From NCBI RefSeq assembly GCF_047496725.1, contig NC_132972.1:593501-657500 (forward strand): a DNA stretch of 64,000 bases, read 5' to 3'. The DNA is from Anoplolepis gracilipes (taxonomy: Eukaryota; Arthropoda; Insecta; Hymenoptera; Formicidae). Shown in pieces: positions 41,111 through 52,880 of the stretch (within the stretch, counting starts at the first letter, position 1; every line of letters starts with the position of its first letter). The notes under the pieces are model-generated. The model was not told the origin of the DNA. It saw nothing but the letters and a program-made list of their open reading frames with translations, and ran no database searches. The translations under genes and the position numbers were made by a program.

Positions 41111-42785
41111 ATTTAATTAAAGTGTTTATGTTGAAAAGAATCTTATTGTTAGTATAAAAACACACATCTTGAAAATAAAGAAAAACATTTGTGTAATAAA
41201 TTAAAAATTGTAATCTTTGTAATAATCTCATATATGTATATAATGTAGAGAGATTTTAAAAACTCATGGAATATTACATATATATATATATATATATATA
41301 CATGATAATATAAAATAGTATTTTAGCAATAAAGTTGCCAAAAAATTAATAGTAATGCAAAAGTGAATTTTACAAATTACACTTATTGTAAATCTTTTTC
41401 TGAAATACATGTTTCTGTTAACGTGAAATATATGTTTCTGATAAAGTGATTAAAGTTATATTATGTTTCATAAAAAAGTTGAATTAAAACTACACAACAA
41501 TAATATATTATTCCTCATTGTGTGCATTATCTACGAGTATTATCAGTTTACTCCGGTTAAATAAGGTTTAATAAATTATGTAAAAATTATGTCCGCGTGA
41601 ATTTTAAATAAAGAGAGAAAGAGAGAAAAAGATGTTAAAATCTATTTAATTACATATAAATTAAAGTGATTCGAGAGTCGCAACATTTTTATACAATTAT
41701 GTAGGAAAAATAAGATCAATTTTTTTATAATTGGTTAAAAACTGATTTTATAAATTATTAAAAATATGTAACTATTTTTCCCTCATTAATTCAAGATCCA
41801 TATCAGGCTGCAATTATTCAGGAAAAAATCAGGGAACTAATAATGTATAGTTAATTTCGATAGAAAAATCAGATAAGCCCAGTATGTGACAACCTCGAAT
41901 CTTTTAAATTTCCGGTCGTGTCCCCCAACGAACGATTTCTTTTCGATTTCTATCGATCACGATCGCGGTAGCAGTCTGGACCGCAAAAATTCGACATGAA
42001 ATTTAAATGGGCATAGGAAATCGAGCAATTCGGGTCGAGAAAACTGGAACGTGCGCGTTCCGCCCACACCTATCACCGATCGATACTAACACGTCGCTTA
42101 GACTACTACTGGCATAATCAATACGGGCTGATATATCTGGAGTGAGAGTGAAAGAGCGCGCTCGTAGAAAACGGAGAAATCGTAAAGCCGGGACGAACAT
42201 ATCGGCAATAAATTCTCGCTGGCGGACAGTAGAATACAAGCTCGAATGGCCGTCATAAAACGAGTGGTTTTCCTCTGGGAGAGAATTGTCATTCGCGAGC
42301 AGAATCTCGCGCTTTATACTTACATATGACCGTGCAAAGTAATGTAGCTACAAATCGCGTAAGACAATGTGTATACACGCTAAAGTGTTTCAAAAACATT
42401 CAACTTTAAAAATCCAGAGTTTTTCATAAATTAAAAAAAATCAATTTTTTTTTTAGAAAAAATAGAGAAAGTATATTATTTATTTTTTTTTCTTATAACA
42501 TTTAACAGTAATTATCTTGTGTATTAATTATATCTAGAACTAAGATTTCTAAAATAATATTTATGTGAAAAATTAAATATACTATGTTATAATATAGTTT
42601 TATTATTCAATTTCATATTTTTTTAAATTTAATTATAAGAGAATTATCTTTATTTCTTAAGTTTAAATTGCTGTTAACTATGTATACTTTCGGTTAGTTA
42701 CTTGAAAAAAAGTTGAGTGAAATAATCGTTACTTTATGAAAATATTTCAAGCATTTGTTTATATGTATAAAAGGCGCAATAATAT

Positions 42786-42822
<37 letters not shown>

Positions 42823-43540
42823 TTTTTTTTTTAAACGTATATATAATCTATTATAAATATGCAATAATTATCGACTGAGTTATTCTTAGTTTCAACTTCG
42901 ATTTGAAGCTTTGACTGAAAAGCCTAAATATTGTATAGTGCAATATTTTTTATTAAGCACATCTCCTTCGTAAAATACTCTTAGATTATTCAATATTACA
43001 TAATGTTACGTACAATAATTTTTTATTTAAGATATAAGTAAAATTGATATTTTTAAAGAAAATAATGGATTTTATTGCCATCGGCCGTCAACGATAGCAC
43101 CATATTACCGACTATGGATAGACTTATTGTTAGAATGAAATATAAAACGATCGATTTTTCTATATTAGTTTTCTGAAAAATTCCTGTTTATATAAATTAT
43201 GTTGTAGTAATCATATATGTACATATATAAGTTGCAATTCATTATACATATAGTTCTTACTTTAATAGAAAGGAATACAACATTATAATTTTAACGTAAA
43301 ATATATATTGCTTGTAACATGTGAAAGGCATAAAAAAATTTAAAAAAAGTAGTTGCTTTAGAAAGGTTTTAAAAGAAAGATATTGACGATTATTAGCAAA
43401 CTCTGACGCACATTAAAAACCTGTTTTGTAGAGCTAAATCATAAAAATTATTCATACGTCAATGCAAAAAATGCAAGAATGACTCGCGTTTCACGACTTT
43501 TGACATCATATAATCTACTGCGTGCATATATATATATATA

Positions 43541-43571
<31 letters not shown>

Positions 43572-43883
43572 GATAAATGTTTGTATTACTTTTGATCTAT
43601 ATTTGCTGTTAATTAATCTCATTATTCGATCACCGACAAACTTATACACCATATGATCGACGACGACGTGCAGTACAGTTTCCGTCACCTGTTGCATAAT
43701 CGTCTCGCGCGCGCAATCCATCGATCGAAAATGAAAAGATGCTGGACCGCAAGCGAGCGTGACTTGCACGTACTGAGTCACGTTTGCGATAAAATCGAGC
43801 GGAATCGCCTCTCTCTCTCAAAAGAGAGTTGCGCAAAGCGAACGATTCTAACGGTGCTGTGAATTTACCTAGGAGCTTAATAC

Positions 43884-43967
43884 GATTTAAATCTAATAGT
43901 AAAGAGGAAAGATCAATTAGCGCCCAGGTTCTAATTAGCTTTTCCTCTTTACTATTAGATTTACATC
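43884..43967. other. 84-nt near-perfect hairpin
   Basis: The 5' arm TAAATCTAATAGTAAAGAGG pairs with CCTCTTTACTATTAGATTTA. Pairing extends outward by GAT/ATC after one mismatch and inward through AAA/TTT and then AATTAG/CTAATT around a short internal loop. The terminal loop is CGCCCAGGTT (plus a few bases). Size fits a microRNA or endo-siRNA precursor, but near-perfect pairing also fits a very short MITE. Confidence 0.7.
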
Positions 43968-44092
43968 ATTTGAGTCTTGTCTACATTAATCTTTATTATT
44001 TTAATACAATTTATAGTCAATGCTTTTAGTCACGATTATTTATACAAAAACGATTCTCACGATTTACAATCTAAGAACGTCGAGTGATTATA

Positions 44093-45235
44093 CAGAGTGT
44101 TTACTCAAATCTTGTACAAAAATTCTCTGAAAATCTCCTAATTTTCTAGGTATTTTTGTTCCAAATTTCAAAGAAAAGGAATATTTTCAAAGCTATTTCT
44201 ACAAATTTTTTCATTATATGCGTTTTCTAATGTTTTTTATTCATAAAGAAGAAAAAACACAAGACCTCTTAAGTTTCAAGTGCTGGATTTGTAAATGTAC
44301 TAAAAAACTAAATAACTTTCATAAAAGAGCCTTTTTCATTTGTATAAAATTTTCATTTCTTTATCATTAAAACTTACATAGAATATATACTTTACATTCA
44401 ATATTATGTTATGGCATTAAATATATAAAATATAAACAAAAAAATGTATACATATATATTTGTAATATATTTTAAACGGATAATTTATTTGGTTGGTTGA
44501 CTGATGTCTCACTTTATCTGCTGATTTTTTAAACATTTCTTGCCAGATTTTAAGCGTTTAAGAGGTTCATAATAGTTACATAAAAAGTTCTATGCGTAAA
44601 AATTATTAGAATATTAATTAAACAAATTAAATTGCCAAATTAAACACTGGCCATATTTCAATAGTTCTATCGATTAATAAGCTGTTGTTATTTTATTACT
44701 CTGTAATCACTTTTCATTTCTAAAGAGAGTTCTATACATCAAAATTGTTAAAATATTTATTAAACAAATTAGATCGCCAAACGTATAAATATCGAGGTGA
44801 GACGTTGATCGTATTTCGATAATTTTATCGACTTAATAAAATTTCATACCAGTATATAATCACTTTTAATTTCCTTTAATTAGAAAGGATTCTACGCTTA
44901 AAAATTATTAAAATATATTTATTAAACAATTAGATTATCCGAAAGACGCCAAACGTGTTGACAATGAGACGCTAGTGATATTTCGCGTTTAAATGAGACT
45001 GCATGTTATTTTTTTGTTCTGCAATCATTTATACTTTTTGAGCAAAGTTTTAGAATTCTTGATAAGTGACGTACGGCTGATCGTTTACAATATGAGAGCA
45101 AAATGATCAAAACGAGAATTTTTGAAAAAATTCCCTAAATAAAATTCCATAAAATTGCCTTGATTTTTCCATATATACCATAGAAATTGCTGAGAATTCC
45201 TGGTTTTCCATGTTTTTCAGGAAGTAGACACCTTG
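44093..45235. mobile_element. ~1.14-kb inverted-end repeat element
   Basis: The left end CAGAGTGTTTACTC and right end AAGTAGACACCTTG are imperfect inverted copies. The left flank is TA; the right flank has decayed (TTA). About three degenerate ~155-bp units recur inside (AAAATTATTAAAATATTTATTAAACAAATTAGAT-like, about 44580-44960). No ORF, probably an old copy. Confidence 0.65.
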
Positions 45236-46098
45236 TTATAATAAACGACGAGAAAGCTAATCTGTGACCAATCAATTCTGATCGGAATCGATTAGTTACA
45301 GATAAATCATTTATTTTATATTGGAATAATAAAACACACAATGAAAAAGATTAAAATTATTACTTATTTTTCATTTGCAACTATTTGTAAATACTCTTGC
45401 TATTGTAAAATTATGTTAGTATGCACATTATAAAACTTTCTTATATTTTGCTATTTAAATATTTATTGGCTCGTGGAAAGGCTTTTTTCTTATTATCTTG
45501 TCGTTCAATACAGTTTAATATTAAAAAATTTTTAAAAAGAAAGAAAGAATTTAATGAGCTAATTTCTACACAATTGATCGTAAATTAATAAAAATGGTTC
45601 TAGACAATTATGTAGATACATAGTAATTAAAATAATAATCTTGTTAGATATTGTATCAGAAAATAGATGTGTAACGGACACATATTACAAAATGGATGCT
45701 CATGATTATAAAAATGGCAAAGAATAGGATGTTGAGTCGTTATCCTAGTCGCATGTTACTCGTCCTATATTGACCAATCGTAATCCACATTAGAATAATT
45801 GTAAGGATCGCGATATTGTGAAACGGTGCAAATATGCAGTTGCAGAAATTGCAATGGCAAACAAGTTGCAGAAAAAAATATATTAGAAAGTATGTGTAAG
45901 GGAGAGAAAAATGCGGAAAATTAAGTCGCGTTAGAGCGAATAGACGACAAGAAAAAAAAGCAAGTGTAACAAGCGTGTAAAGAATATGAGGGGAAAAAGC
46001 TAAAATAGCAGAAAATAAATAAATGTAATGTGTAAAAAAAAATGTGTTTAAATCTTATTATATTTTAAGTATATAATAATATCTGTCGGAAAAGTAAA

Positions 46099-46103
<5 letters not shown>

Positions 46104-46167
<64 letters not shown>
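46104..46167. repeat. (GA)n microsatellite, ~32 units
   Basis: Pure GA repeat followed by ACAGAGAGAAAG. The surrounding plus strand (45.9-46.6 kb) is strongly purine-biased for several hundred bases. Confidence 0.98.
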
Positions 46168-46178
<11 letters not shown>

Positions 46179-48861
46179 AACGAGAAATCATTAAGATAAA
46201 AAGTCACGTTAAATTAATGAAGGAAGGAAGTAAAAAAGCACATGTGTCACAAAGTAAAAGAAGATGATAAAGAAGATGATAAAGAAATAAAAAAGTGTGA
46301 CCGAAAAGGAGAAAGAAATAAAACTAACAAAGCACACCGTTAAAATAACAAAATAACAATATACGAGAGAAGATAAAGGCGAATACAATATGAGAAAATG
46401 AAGAGGTAAAGACGAGAGGAAGAGTAAATTGACGAGCGAGAGAGAAGTGCGCTTGAAGGGAAAAGGAGCAGACAATCGGCAGATGCCATGGAGAATTTCT
46501 GCGGCAATACTTTATAATATAGTCGTCCCGTTCGTCTAACGGGTGGTCGTATGTAATCGCATGCGTTCCACAACATGATAATATAAAGAAGACATAAGAA
46601 TTGAGAAAAAAGAGCGACAGAGACAAAAAGAGTGTCTAGTTTACACAAGCATAATTGAAAAAAAAAACTTGAATTAATATCATGTCACTATCATGGCTTA
46701 CTTTACTCTTGATTATATCCCGTCACTTGTCGGGCGATTACTCGGGTGAAACCTGATCTTGCTGATGTAATAAATAATTTTCATGTATAAAGTTACTAGT
46801 TAACAAGGAGAAAGGAATATATTTAATGTTATTTTTTTTTTTTTTTTTAATAGGAAGATTATTCAATAATCTTATAGACTTAATTTATGTATTAAAATTA
46901 ATCAAGTGTTACATGTATTGTACATACATATGTAAATATAATTTATGTATTAAAATTTCTGTTTGAATAATAATTATCACACACACACACACACATATAC
47001 ATATATGAAAAAAAAAATCTTTGATCATCATCTCACATATTTTAATCAAAATCTAGCATCGTAATCATAATAAAGTTCTGTCAATTATACATATAAAAAA
47101 TATTTAAAGAAAAATTATCTTCCATCTACTTATTATCTAAAGTAAATAAACATAAAAAATAAAAATTGCGAGGAAAGAAAATAAATAAATGTCGGGAATA
47201 AATCTTTCAGTGTCTCTTACTCTTAAGATTTCTACTTCAGTATCGGAACCACAACTTTCTTGATTCGATATACTAGAAGATTCGATCGTAGAGCGCGCAA
47301 GCAAGTTCAAGGGCCGCGAACGAGATCTTACCCGCGAAAAACGCTTTCTCCTGTACAGTACCTATGCTCATGTACCGGGTGTCTGCGAAATTTCATTCCG
47401 GCACAATTCAACGAATTATCGTATGTAAAGTCGGAGGTGCTTCATTTCAATTTTAGATTTACATAGCTCTACCGTCTTCAATTCAAATCTCTAGATATAA
47501 ACTGACAGAGAACTAACGCGCAATATATGATAATAAAATTTATGGTAATAATTTTACTCGCATATTGCATTCCAGAAATTATTCTTGCAATGTATTAACG
47601 GTATATGCATATCATTGCCCGCAAAAACTAACGTTTCAATGAACAAAGCGTCGGAAAATGCCGTTAATGATATAATCAGAGTGCATAGCACGAATCGCGC
47701 GAACCAGCTCGAAACAGTGTTACAAATACAGTGTTAATAACGCCGAATAATAACGATACGAGCGAGATCGGGCATCGTTGATAACTCACTCAAACGAGTT
47801 CAGACACATCCGCGCATATACAATTTATAACGGATAATTAATTACTTTTTATGTAATCTCGCTCACGGTACTTCGATATTGCAGTTACAGCGGTAACATT
47901 AACAACTGATTTAGCGCGTGTAATGCAACGCTAATTGCTCCGCTCATTGTACTCGTCCCCTCTCGTCCTTACTTTCTCCAGCATGATTATCATCGTCGCT
48001 GATTAACAGTCGCATGATGATCCGAACATCGCTCAGGTCTTTTTGCAACGACGCCATATATCGCGATGTATACACAGCCCATTTAAATGGAAAGAATATT
48101 CTATACATCTGATAACCGTACTTTCTACGCTTTCCCAATGTACCGGGAATAAATTATGCCCACGCTAATAGTCCTCAATTTATGCAATCTTTCCCTACGA
48201 ATCGAATAGAGCTGTATAGGGTAAGAACTGTCTAACATTTTACATGGGAATCCATGCGTTTCCCGGTGCGGATACAAAGAAAAGTGAAACTGATGAGAGG
48301 ATATGAAGATCAATAAGTGGTGTACGCTGATGTATACTAAACTTTACTCATCGCTCGGTTGGTCAGCGGAGAGAAAGTGACCGCGCGATGATGGACGTGA
48401 TTTTTCGTGGCGTAAAAATAGCGCATCCGACGACTCACGTAGACGGATGAATTTATGGTCCGAAGATTATCCGACCGACTGATGCGGAAATAACGATCAA
48501 ATACGAAAGTTTCGTGTTTTACGCCAACAGGCCATTACGTCTCGGCTATAACGAAACGCGAGTGCGTTTACTCGAGCTGGACCTCCTGAAAACTTGCAAC
48601 CGGCAACACAATTTCACGCTCATCGTTTTCGCTGCGTTATCGCTAAACGAGATTTTGCACTTAACACGCGAGTAATCTTGCAAATTCACGAGATCAGTTT
48701 GTTCGACGTGTATTTATCTCACAATTAGTGCGCGATATGTGCTATTGCATTATATAATGTACACTGCGAGAAATTTAAAGAAAAAGAAATTTAGGCAGAT
48801 AAGAGAAAAGTATTATACACGCGGAAAGAATTAAATAATTTATAAAAAATATTCGAATATA

Positions 48862-49398
48862 CAGCCATTGACAAATTTATTAGGCATCCTTAAATTTTCC
48901 GTGTTTCTTAGCGTATAAATACTAAAAAATCTTTAAAAACTATCGATAGCACTTTAAAGCTGAAATTTCAAGCTATAAAATATTTTTTTCATTTTTCGCC
49001 TAATATCGACGACATGTCTGAAAAATACAGATTTAGTTTCAAAATTATGTATCTCGGTTAAAAAAAATTGTAGGAAAGTTTAAAAAAAAAGCATTTTGTA
49101 GGCAAAATGTTTTAGTTTATGGAACTTGACTTAAATTTTTCGAGAGAAATTTTTTTACCGAGCTGCAAAATTTTTTTTAATGTACTGATAACGCATTAAA
49201 GTTGCTATCGGTAATTTAAAAAAAATTTGTATTTTCCTTGTTCTGTGCTTTAAAAAAGAACATTGTTGTGTTTCTTAAAATTTTATTGTATTTTTAAAAT
49301 TTTAAGTATATTTTTAAAATTTTTTAATCTTTTTTTAGTATTTATACGCTAAGAAATACGGAAAATTTAAAGATGCCTAATAAATTTGTCAATGGCTG
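48862..49398. mobile_element. 537-bp MITE with ~75-bp terminal inverted repeats
   Basis: The left arm CAGCCATTGACAAATTTATT is mirrored by AATAAATTTGTCAATGGCTG at the right end, with TA on each side. The arms extend through CTTAGCGTATAAATACTAAA with few mismatches. The interior is AT-rich and noncoding. Confidence 0.85.
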
Positions 49399-51162
49399 TA
49401 TATATCTTAATGCATTATCGATAGGTTACATGGACAGGTATTTATATTGTGTAAAAACTCTCTTTAATAATCTAATAATAGTAAACGTTTCAGTCCTCTC
49501 CTTGAACTACTTTTATATTAATAAAAACACTGTGTAACATTCTACGATATCCTTCTGTTCTTTCCTCTCTCCGCCATATATTACGATTTGACAGTTACCT
49601 GTTTTTGTTTGTTTGTATATAACACTTTTGTCAGTATATTATTTACCTTTATCCTTGTATACTAAAATGATTCAAAGGAAGGACTGAAACAGCCATTATT
49701 ATTAAAGATACCTACGTGTATTCGCAATCGCTTACTTTTGAAATGATAAAAGCAGCTGAATCAACGAAGGAAAAATGTGTTGTATCTGCAATATAGATAC
49801 GTGTTGGATTCTCATAAACATGTGAGAACTGTGTTTACTGACCTGACTGCACGATGATTTTCTCACGGAATCGGAAAGTCACAAATCGCGAGACAACAAA
49901 TCTTCCTCGACGAGCGAGCTTCCTTTCCCTCGCGTTTAACGATCGACGTTAAATCCACCGATTATTTCGTTTCCTCCTTTCGCGAGAAAGAGATCTCTCT
50001 TCGGAAATGCGATCACCGTTCACCATTCACCAAAAGAACGGACACGTATCACGTCGGTCTTGCGTGTCACTTGGGTATTTCTTCCGTTCGATATTTCATT
50101 CGCCTTTATATCGTTGTCCTTTTGGCTCGTCGAGCGTGACGGAAAGAGTATCTCGAGATACAGAGCCACAAAGACCGGGGTGACAGCAGAAAAGAGAGAG
50201 AGAGAGAAACGACGGAGACGTTGTTCCACAGCGAGCCTAATCGGCGGGATACCGTTTTAACGAACCTCCGAGCGCTTAATAAGCGCGCTCGTGCAAGTAA
50301 TCGACAATGACCTGCCAGTCGGCGTGCGCGACGTTATCGCTATTCGGTAGATAATAAAAAGGTGTCTTCGGATGAGCGGCTGTTTGTGCTGCTGCTTTAT
50401 TCTACATCTGACACACCGTATATATTATTTTAAGCACTAATGATTTCTTAATTACTTCAGCATAAATACATTTCAAGAAGAATCGAGAACGTCCTTAATA
50501 TTGCGTTAATATTGAAAGCACACGATAATACAACAATAGAGTCTTAAGTTGGAGCACGTATGTATATTTTCAAAGACGTACGCAAAAATAACGAGGCTTC
50601 TTCGTCGGCTGTTTTTTTTTTTTTTTTTTTTTTCTTTTTTTTTCTTTCGTCTCCTTTATATTTGCACAGGCAATTCGCGAATTTTATTGACGCAATTCGT
50701 TATTACATTCGGTTCACCTGCTCATTCGACAAAAACACACTCTGCATATTCCACGGGGGGGGATCGTCGTTTCAATTCTTCAGGAAAACGATGGATTACA
50801 CGCGCGAGACTGTTTTGCACTTTTCGTAGAAAATCTAGACACGTGTCGCGATTGACAGACTGTCGCGTTCGGAACTAATTGTCAAGCGCTCGATAAATTC
50901 TCGACAAGGTGACAGCACGACAGCTTCGTTATCGAATGCGTTATCGTCGACGACAAAGATAGCACGACTCATCCGAGCGTGGCCGAAGCTTTGTTGTCGC
51001 GGTAAATGGCGCGGAAATCCAGGTTGTACGTGCGTCGACCTGAGGCTGATGGTTATAAGTGTGGATCCACCTTCCTCGTCCCTGACCTGCTCAAGCCGCG
51101 GCTTCGATGAATCACATCGGAAGCTGAGCCGACAATCGACGAAAATTCACACGCGGGGAAGC

Positions 51163-51195
<33 letters not shown>

Positions 51196-52369
51196 TTTCT
51201 TGTTTTGCCGAAACGAAAAAGGGCGTATTAAGATGCAGTGAGTTTTAAAAGTGATGAATCTCTATCGCCTCTTTCGTCGACTTTTTCAGAGATAATTATG
51301 GAAATTTTTAACGATTGAAGATCGAAGATGAGATGCTAAATCCATTACACGCCTGATATCGATTGTTTATCGATTGATTCGGAAATTGTAGCGAATCAAC
51401 AGTATACAGTTCTACTTGCGTCCGAAATTTTCAATTAGATTCAACGTATCGCGATACACCCACAAAATTGTTAATAATCTTCCGTAAAGTATATCATATC
51501 CGCTATATGTGACGAAGAATAAACACATTGACCGTCTAATCGAGCATCTATATTAAATGAAGGAAGTTCGCGTGAAGAATTCGGAAATTATCTCTTCCGT
51601 TTTCCTTTGACGATTCTCGACGAGCATGAGAAGATGACCTTGTTTCGAAAGAAGAAGAGTGTCTTTTCTACCTTTAAAGTTATCAACCACAGAAAACTAT
51701 TTGAAAGTACAAAAATCTTCATCCAAGAATAAATTAATTTTCCTTGTCAAATCACGCGTAGAGCTCACGACGAGATTACGTTCTCCAAGATACGCACGAA
51801 ATAATCCTCCATGCGATTCTATTATATGTTCATGACATTCAATCTCTTCATTCAATCCTTTTTAAATGTCTTTTTCTGCAACTCTTCGATAATAGAAGAT
51901 TGTCTTCAATAACGAAGAAAATGATCCCCGGATAGATTCGGAAATCTTCAATGACGGAAGATTATTGGGAACGTTGCCAATAAGTGCCAGGTATCGGACT
52001 AGTCGGATAAGAACAAACTACTTCGTCCTGTCGAATCATTCACGGAGATATTATGTAGAAATTACGTTCTCTATCGAAAGTATTATTGCTGGGATCTCCG
52101 ATGAGATTCAATTACGGTGCACTTGCGAGCATTTAATAATTTCCGACGTGCATTCCTATGCAAAGGATAAGTGCGATATAATGGGAATACATATAAGGAA
52201 TCGCATCTTTCTTAAGCTCTTGCTAATCTCAAGTGCACCGCATCCTAGACATCAATATTGGAAATAACGGAATGAATTGTGTGTCTATCAATGATATCCC
52301 AATTAACAGCGTACATTTAGAACCATAGCACTTACACAGTATAACAATCGCACTTCAATTCACAGATAA

Positions 52370-52880
52370 TCCATTGGCGGCGAATCCGGTCGCGAAATCG
52401 ACTCGCGCGCGATAATAACACCTAAGGATTTGATTGTCGGTCGCAGATCCTTGGCGCATGATCGACAAGGCGCATGTTGGCGGAGACGAGCGGAGAAACG
52501 AAATTGGGCGGAACAACCCTGAATCGAACCCGAAAACCGCGCTGGCTCGAATTCTCGGAGTCGATCGCGAGAGGCGCGATCGAGATCGGAGCACCGTCGA
52601 GGGAGGTAGCGGGTTCTCGAGCGCGCGCAGAGAAACCGAGCGCACACGGCGCAGGTAAGAGCGGTTTTCGAACAACTACGTGCCGGTCGGAAGGCGGCGT
52701 TTCTTTCTCCCCTGCATCGTGCATCGGCTCGCCGCAGAGAGAGGGAAATGGCGAAACCATGGAGTGGTGGAGTCGGAGTTCGGTGCTGCTGCGAAATTCG
52801 CGGGGAGGCAAAGGGAGGATCTGTAGCGAGCGAGGATCTATGATATCCTCTGGATCGAGATCGGCGATGTAACCGATGGT
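52370..52880. promoter_or_regulatory. GC-rich island with a plus-strand splice donor
   Basis: CpG-rich and open on both strands (up to about 130 codons each). A strong plus-strand donor, GGCGCAG|GTAAGAG, lies at 52655, so a plus-strand first exon or promoter is possible. On the plus strand, an ATG at 52458 opens a charged frame up to that donor. No matching downstream exon was found. Confidence 0.28.

Larger units (their letters stand above)
41111..52369. other. Noncoding stretch with mobile elements and microsatellites
   Basis: Very AT-rich. It contains TA tracts (41277-41299, 42786-42821, 43526-43570), the hairpin at 43884, the element at 44093, the (GA)32 tract at 46104, the element at 48862 and a (CT)n run at about 51160-51192. 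No convincing exon was seen. One weak candidate at 47973-48057 (minus) is given as a finding. Confidence 0.4.

Noticed and set aside
52500..52570. tRNA-like GGGTTCGATTC on the minus strand
   Set aside because: The T stem does not pair and no acceptor or anticodon arms fit.
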